Source: an uncultured Castellaniella sp. (GTDB lineage Bacteria > Pseudomonadota > Gammaproteobacteria > Burkholderiales > Burkholderiaceae_B). From it: a stretch of 64,000 bases of DNA. Positions 62,151 to 64,000 of the stretch are shown here, piece after piece (within the stretch, counting starts at the first letter, position 1; each line of letters starts with the position of its first letter). The position numbers and the translations under genes were made by a program. The notes beneath the pieces are model-generated. The model did not search any database and was not told the origin of the DNA. It worked only from the letters and a program-made list of their open reading frames with translations. The stretch spans positions 1 through 64,000 of the forward strand of contig NZ_CALKHS010000004.1 of assembly GCF_937988725.1 (NCBI RefSeq), written 5' to 3'.

Positions 62151-62852
62151 TCACTCCGCGGCGGCCGCGCCGCGCAGGGCCCGGTCCAGCGCCAGCAGGC
62201 GTTCGGGGGTGCCGACGTCGGTCCAGCGGCCCGTGTGGTGCGAACCCAGGACGGCGCCTTGCGCCATGGCCCGGCGCAGGACCGGCGCCAGCGGGGCGGG
62301 CCGGTCCGGGGGCGTGTCGGCGAACAGGGCGGGGCGGTACAGGCCGACGCCGGCAAAGGTCAGCGCGGCGGCGCCGGCCTGCGGCAGCGTGATCCGGCCG
62401 TCGGCCCGCAGATGGAAATCGCCATCGGGGTGATGGGCGGGGTTGTCCACCATCAGCAGGTGGGCCAGGGCGTCGGCGGGCAGCCGCTTCGCCCAGTCGC
62501 GGGCCTGGGCGGGATCCCAGTCGCACCAGATATCGCCGTTGACGACCAGGAAGGGCTGGTCCTGGAAGAAGGGCAGCGCGCGGGCGATGCCCCCGGCCGT
62601 TTCCAGCGCGGGCGATTCGGCGGAATAGCGCAGGCGCACCCCCCACGGGCTGCCGTCGCCCAGGGCGTCTTCGATCTGCGCGCCCAGCCAGGCGTGGTTG
62701 ATCAGGATGTCGGTGAAGCCCGCCTGGGCCAGGCGCCGCAGGTGCCAGACGATCAGGGGCCGGCCGCCCGCTTCCAGCAGGGGTTTGGGGCGGGTGTCGG
62801 TCAGCGGGCGCATGCGTTCGCCGCGCCCCGCGGCCAGGATCATGGCCCGCAT
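62151..62852 (-). CDS. murU: N-acetylmuramate-1-phosphate uridylyltransferase MurU
   Basis: A 233-residue nucleotidyltransferase making UDP-MurNAc from MurNAc-1-phosphate in the peptidoglycan recycling route that bypasses MurA/MurB. Start 'MRAMILAAGRGERMRPLTDTRPKPLLEAGG' is the NTP-binding loop (landmark GRGERMRPLTDTRPKP at about 9-24), and 'NGDIWCDWD' the metal site. Its start codon shares one base with the amgK stop (TGATG), so the two are translationally coupled. The pair makes fosfomycin resistance possible in organisms that have it. Confidence 0.9.
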   Translation of the reverse strand: MRAMILAAGRGERMRPLTDTRPKPLLEAGGRPLIVWHLRRLAQAGFTDILINHAWLGAQIEDALGDGSPWGVRLRYSAESPALETAGGIARALPFFQDQPFLVVNGDIWCDWDPAQARDWAKRLPADALAHLLMVDNPAHHPDGDFHLRADGRITLPQAGAAALTFAGVGLYRPALFADTPPDRPAPLAPVLRRAMAQGAVLGSHHTGRWTDVGTPERLLALDRALRGAAAAE

Positions 62853-63901
62853 CAGAAGGAATAGCCGTTTTGCAGCGGCACCTGTTCGGCCTCGTCCAGC
62901 AGGCGCAGCAGCGGGCGGAAGACCGTGTAGCGGCCCGCCACCTGCCGGACGTAGCCCTGGACCCGGGGAATGTGGTCCAGATAGTGGTGTTTGCCGTCGC
63001 GATGGGACAGGCGGGCGAACACCCCCAGGATGCGCAGGTTGCGCTGCAGCCCCATCCATTCATACTGCTGGTGGAACAGGGCGAAGTCGTCGGGCACCGG
63101 CAGCCCGGCGGCCCGCGCGTATTCCCAGTATCGGATGGCCCAGTCCAACTGCTGGGGCTCGTCCCAGGTGGTGCGCGCGTCCATGACCAGCGAGGCGATG
63201 TCGTAGCTGATCGGCCCCAGCAGCGCGTCCTGGAAATCGATGACGCCCGGGGCGAAGTCCGGCGCGCCCGGCCCCACCATCAGATTGGGCGAATGGTAGT
63301 CGCGGTGGACGAAGACCCGCGGCTGGGCGGCCGCCTGGCCGGCCAGCAGATCGAAGATGCGGTCCAGCGCGGCCTGGGTGTCGGCGCTCGGGGCGTGACC
63401 CAGATGCGTGCCCAGATACCACTGGGGGAACAGCTCGAGTTCCTGCCGCAGGCGGGCCTGGTCGTAGACCGGCAAGCCGTCGGCGGGGCATTGCTGCAGC
63501 TGCGCCAGCGCCCGCAGCGCCCCGCGCATGTGCTGTTGCCAGTCGGCGTCGTCCCGGGCCCGGCCGGCCTGGATGGCCTCGTAGAATGTCTGCGGGCCCA
63601 GGTCGGTCAGCAGCAGGAACCCCTGATCCAGGTCCTGGGCCAGGATGGCCGGCACGCGCAGGCCGGCGGCCGCCAGGCGCCGGGCGATGTCCACGAACGG
63701 GCGGCAGTCCTCGTGGGGGGGCGGGGCGTCCATCACGATGTGCGTGCCGCCGGCCGCCTGGATGCGGAAATAGCGGCGGAAGCTGGCGTCCCCCGAAGCC
63801 GGGGTCAGGGTGTCGAGACGCAGCTCCAGGGCGGCGGCATGGGATTCCAGCCAGTGGCGCAGGGCCGCCAGGCGGGCGTCCGGGGTGTGAGTGTCGGTCA
63901 T
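62852..63901 (-). CDS. amgK: N-acetylmuramate/N-acetylglucosamine kinase AmgK
   Basis: A 349-residue sugar kinase of the aminoglycoside phosphotransferase fold that phosphorylates the anomeric carbon of MurNAc and GlcNAc. 'PASGDASFRRYFRI' is the nucleotide loop, 'LLTDLGPQTFYEAI' a family mark, 'VFVHRDYHSPNLMV' the catalytic loop (Asp in HRD, Asn in PN) and 'GVIDFQDALLGPISYDIASL' the metal site. First of the two-gene recycling operon; the gene beyond the window edge on the plus strand starts from the divergent promoter at 63931. Confidence 0.9.
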   Translation of the reverse strand: MTDTHTPDARLAALRHWLESHAAALELRLDTLTPASGDASFRRYFRIQAAGGTHIVMDAPPPHEDCRPFVDIARRLAAAGLRVPAILAQDLDQGFLLLTDLGPQTFYEAIQAGRARDDADWQQHMRGALRALAQLQQCPADGLPVYDQARLRQELELFPQWYLGTHLGHAPSADTQAALDRIFDLLAGQAAAQPRVFVHRDYHSPNLMVGPGAPDFAPGVIDFQDALLGPISYDIASLVMDARTTWDEPQQLDWAIRYWEYARAAGLPVPDDFALFHQQYEWMGLQRNLRILGVFARLSHRDGKHHYLDHIPRVQGYVRQVAGRYTVFRPLLRLLDEAEQVPLQNGYSF

Positions 63902-63930
63902 GAGGGAATCGTGGCAATGAAAACAGCAGG

Positions 63931-63961
63931 TTGCACGCGGTCAGCGCGGCTTCTCTATAAT
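63931..63961 (+). promoter_or_regulatory. Strong divergent promoter at the window edge
   Basis: TTGCAC (63931-63936) and a perfect TATAAT (63956-63961), spacer 19 bases. It points out of the window on the plus strand. In Bordetella-like genomes the gene divergent from amgK is lptD, the outer-membrane LPS assembly protein; that identity is inference because the gene itself is outside. Confidence 0.6.
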
Positions 63962-64000
63962 ACTGGGTCGCTGATCAATGTGGTGCGCAGGTCAGTCCAT

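Overview
The window looks like a chromosomal segment of a high-GC betaproteobacterium of the order Burkholderiales, most likely an Alcaligenaceae member related to Bordetella, Achromobacter or Castellaniella. The reasons are the high GC content, the gene order lpxC / DUF721 / M23 peptidase / secA after the division cluster, and a single-gene MurE-MurF fusion of the kind known from Bordetella. The genus is inference. I see no insertion sequence, prophage, CRISPR array or integron. This is mostly core chromosome with a few accessory regulatory and transport islands.

Layout. Positions 1-93 hold the 3' end of a 5S rRNA and its terminator. 273-4209 carries a small membrane protein, a SWIB-domain protein, dihydroorotase (pyrC) and the ABC-F ATPase uup. 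RNase P RNA (rnpB) follows at about 4350-4755. A branched-chain-amino-acid-type ABC transporter (livG, F, H, M; 4928-8742) faces its likely binding protein (8866-10215, minus strand) across a shared terminator. 10537-27484 is a complete division and cell wall (dcw) cluster: mraZ, rsmH, ftsL, ftsI, murE-murF fusion, mraY, murD, ftsW, murG, murC, ddl, ftsQ, ftsA, ftsZ. Most of its junctions overlap by 4 bases, and it starts with a recognisable promoter and a four-repeat MraZ operator. lpxC, a DUF721 gene, an M23 peptidase and secA follow.

Past secA lie a 233-bp near-palindromic element, then yciA-mgtE, an inositol-monophosphatase-type gene with an M20 amidohydrolase, mnmC, an atypical GH31 glycosidase, a metallophosphoesterase, tRNA-Lys(TTT) and two small membrane proteins. 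44007-46783 is a FixL/FixJ-like two-component system upstream of a secreted HbpS/GlcG-like protein. A perfect 36-bp palindrome plus a third half-site stands in front of that protein. Next come an EamA transporter, an AraC regulator and an ArsB-type permease. A cyclic-di-GMP signalling block (HD-GYP response regulator, MHYT hybrid kinase and a divergent GGDEF cyclase) spans 50032-55954. Two more ABC importers follow: metN-metI-metQ (methionine type) and a GlnH/P/Q-type polar amino acid system. The window ends with a coiled-coil membrane protein and the murU/amgK peptidoglycan-recycling pair, transcribed away from a strong promoter that probably serves the next gene outside the window.

How the genes fit together. 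Much of the window concerns the envelope: peptidoglycan precursor synthesis and septation (dcw), lipid A commitment (lpxC), protein export (secA), and MurNAc recycling (amgK, murU). Three ABC importers supply amino acids. The parts most worth a second look are the palindromic element after secA, the two-component/HbpS-like module with its phased operator, the degenerate GH31 enzyme, and the hairpins and palindromes in the ftsA-ftsZ gap and in front of secA.
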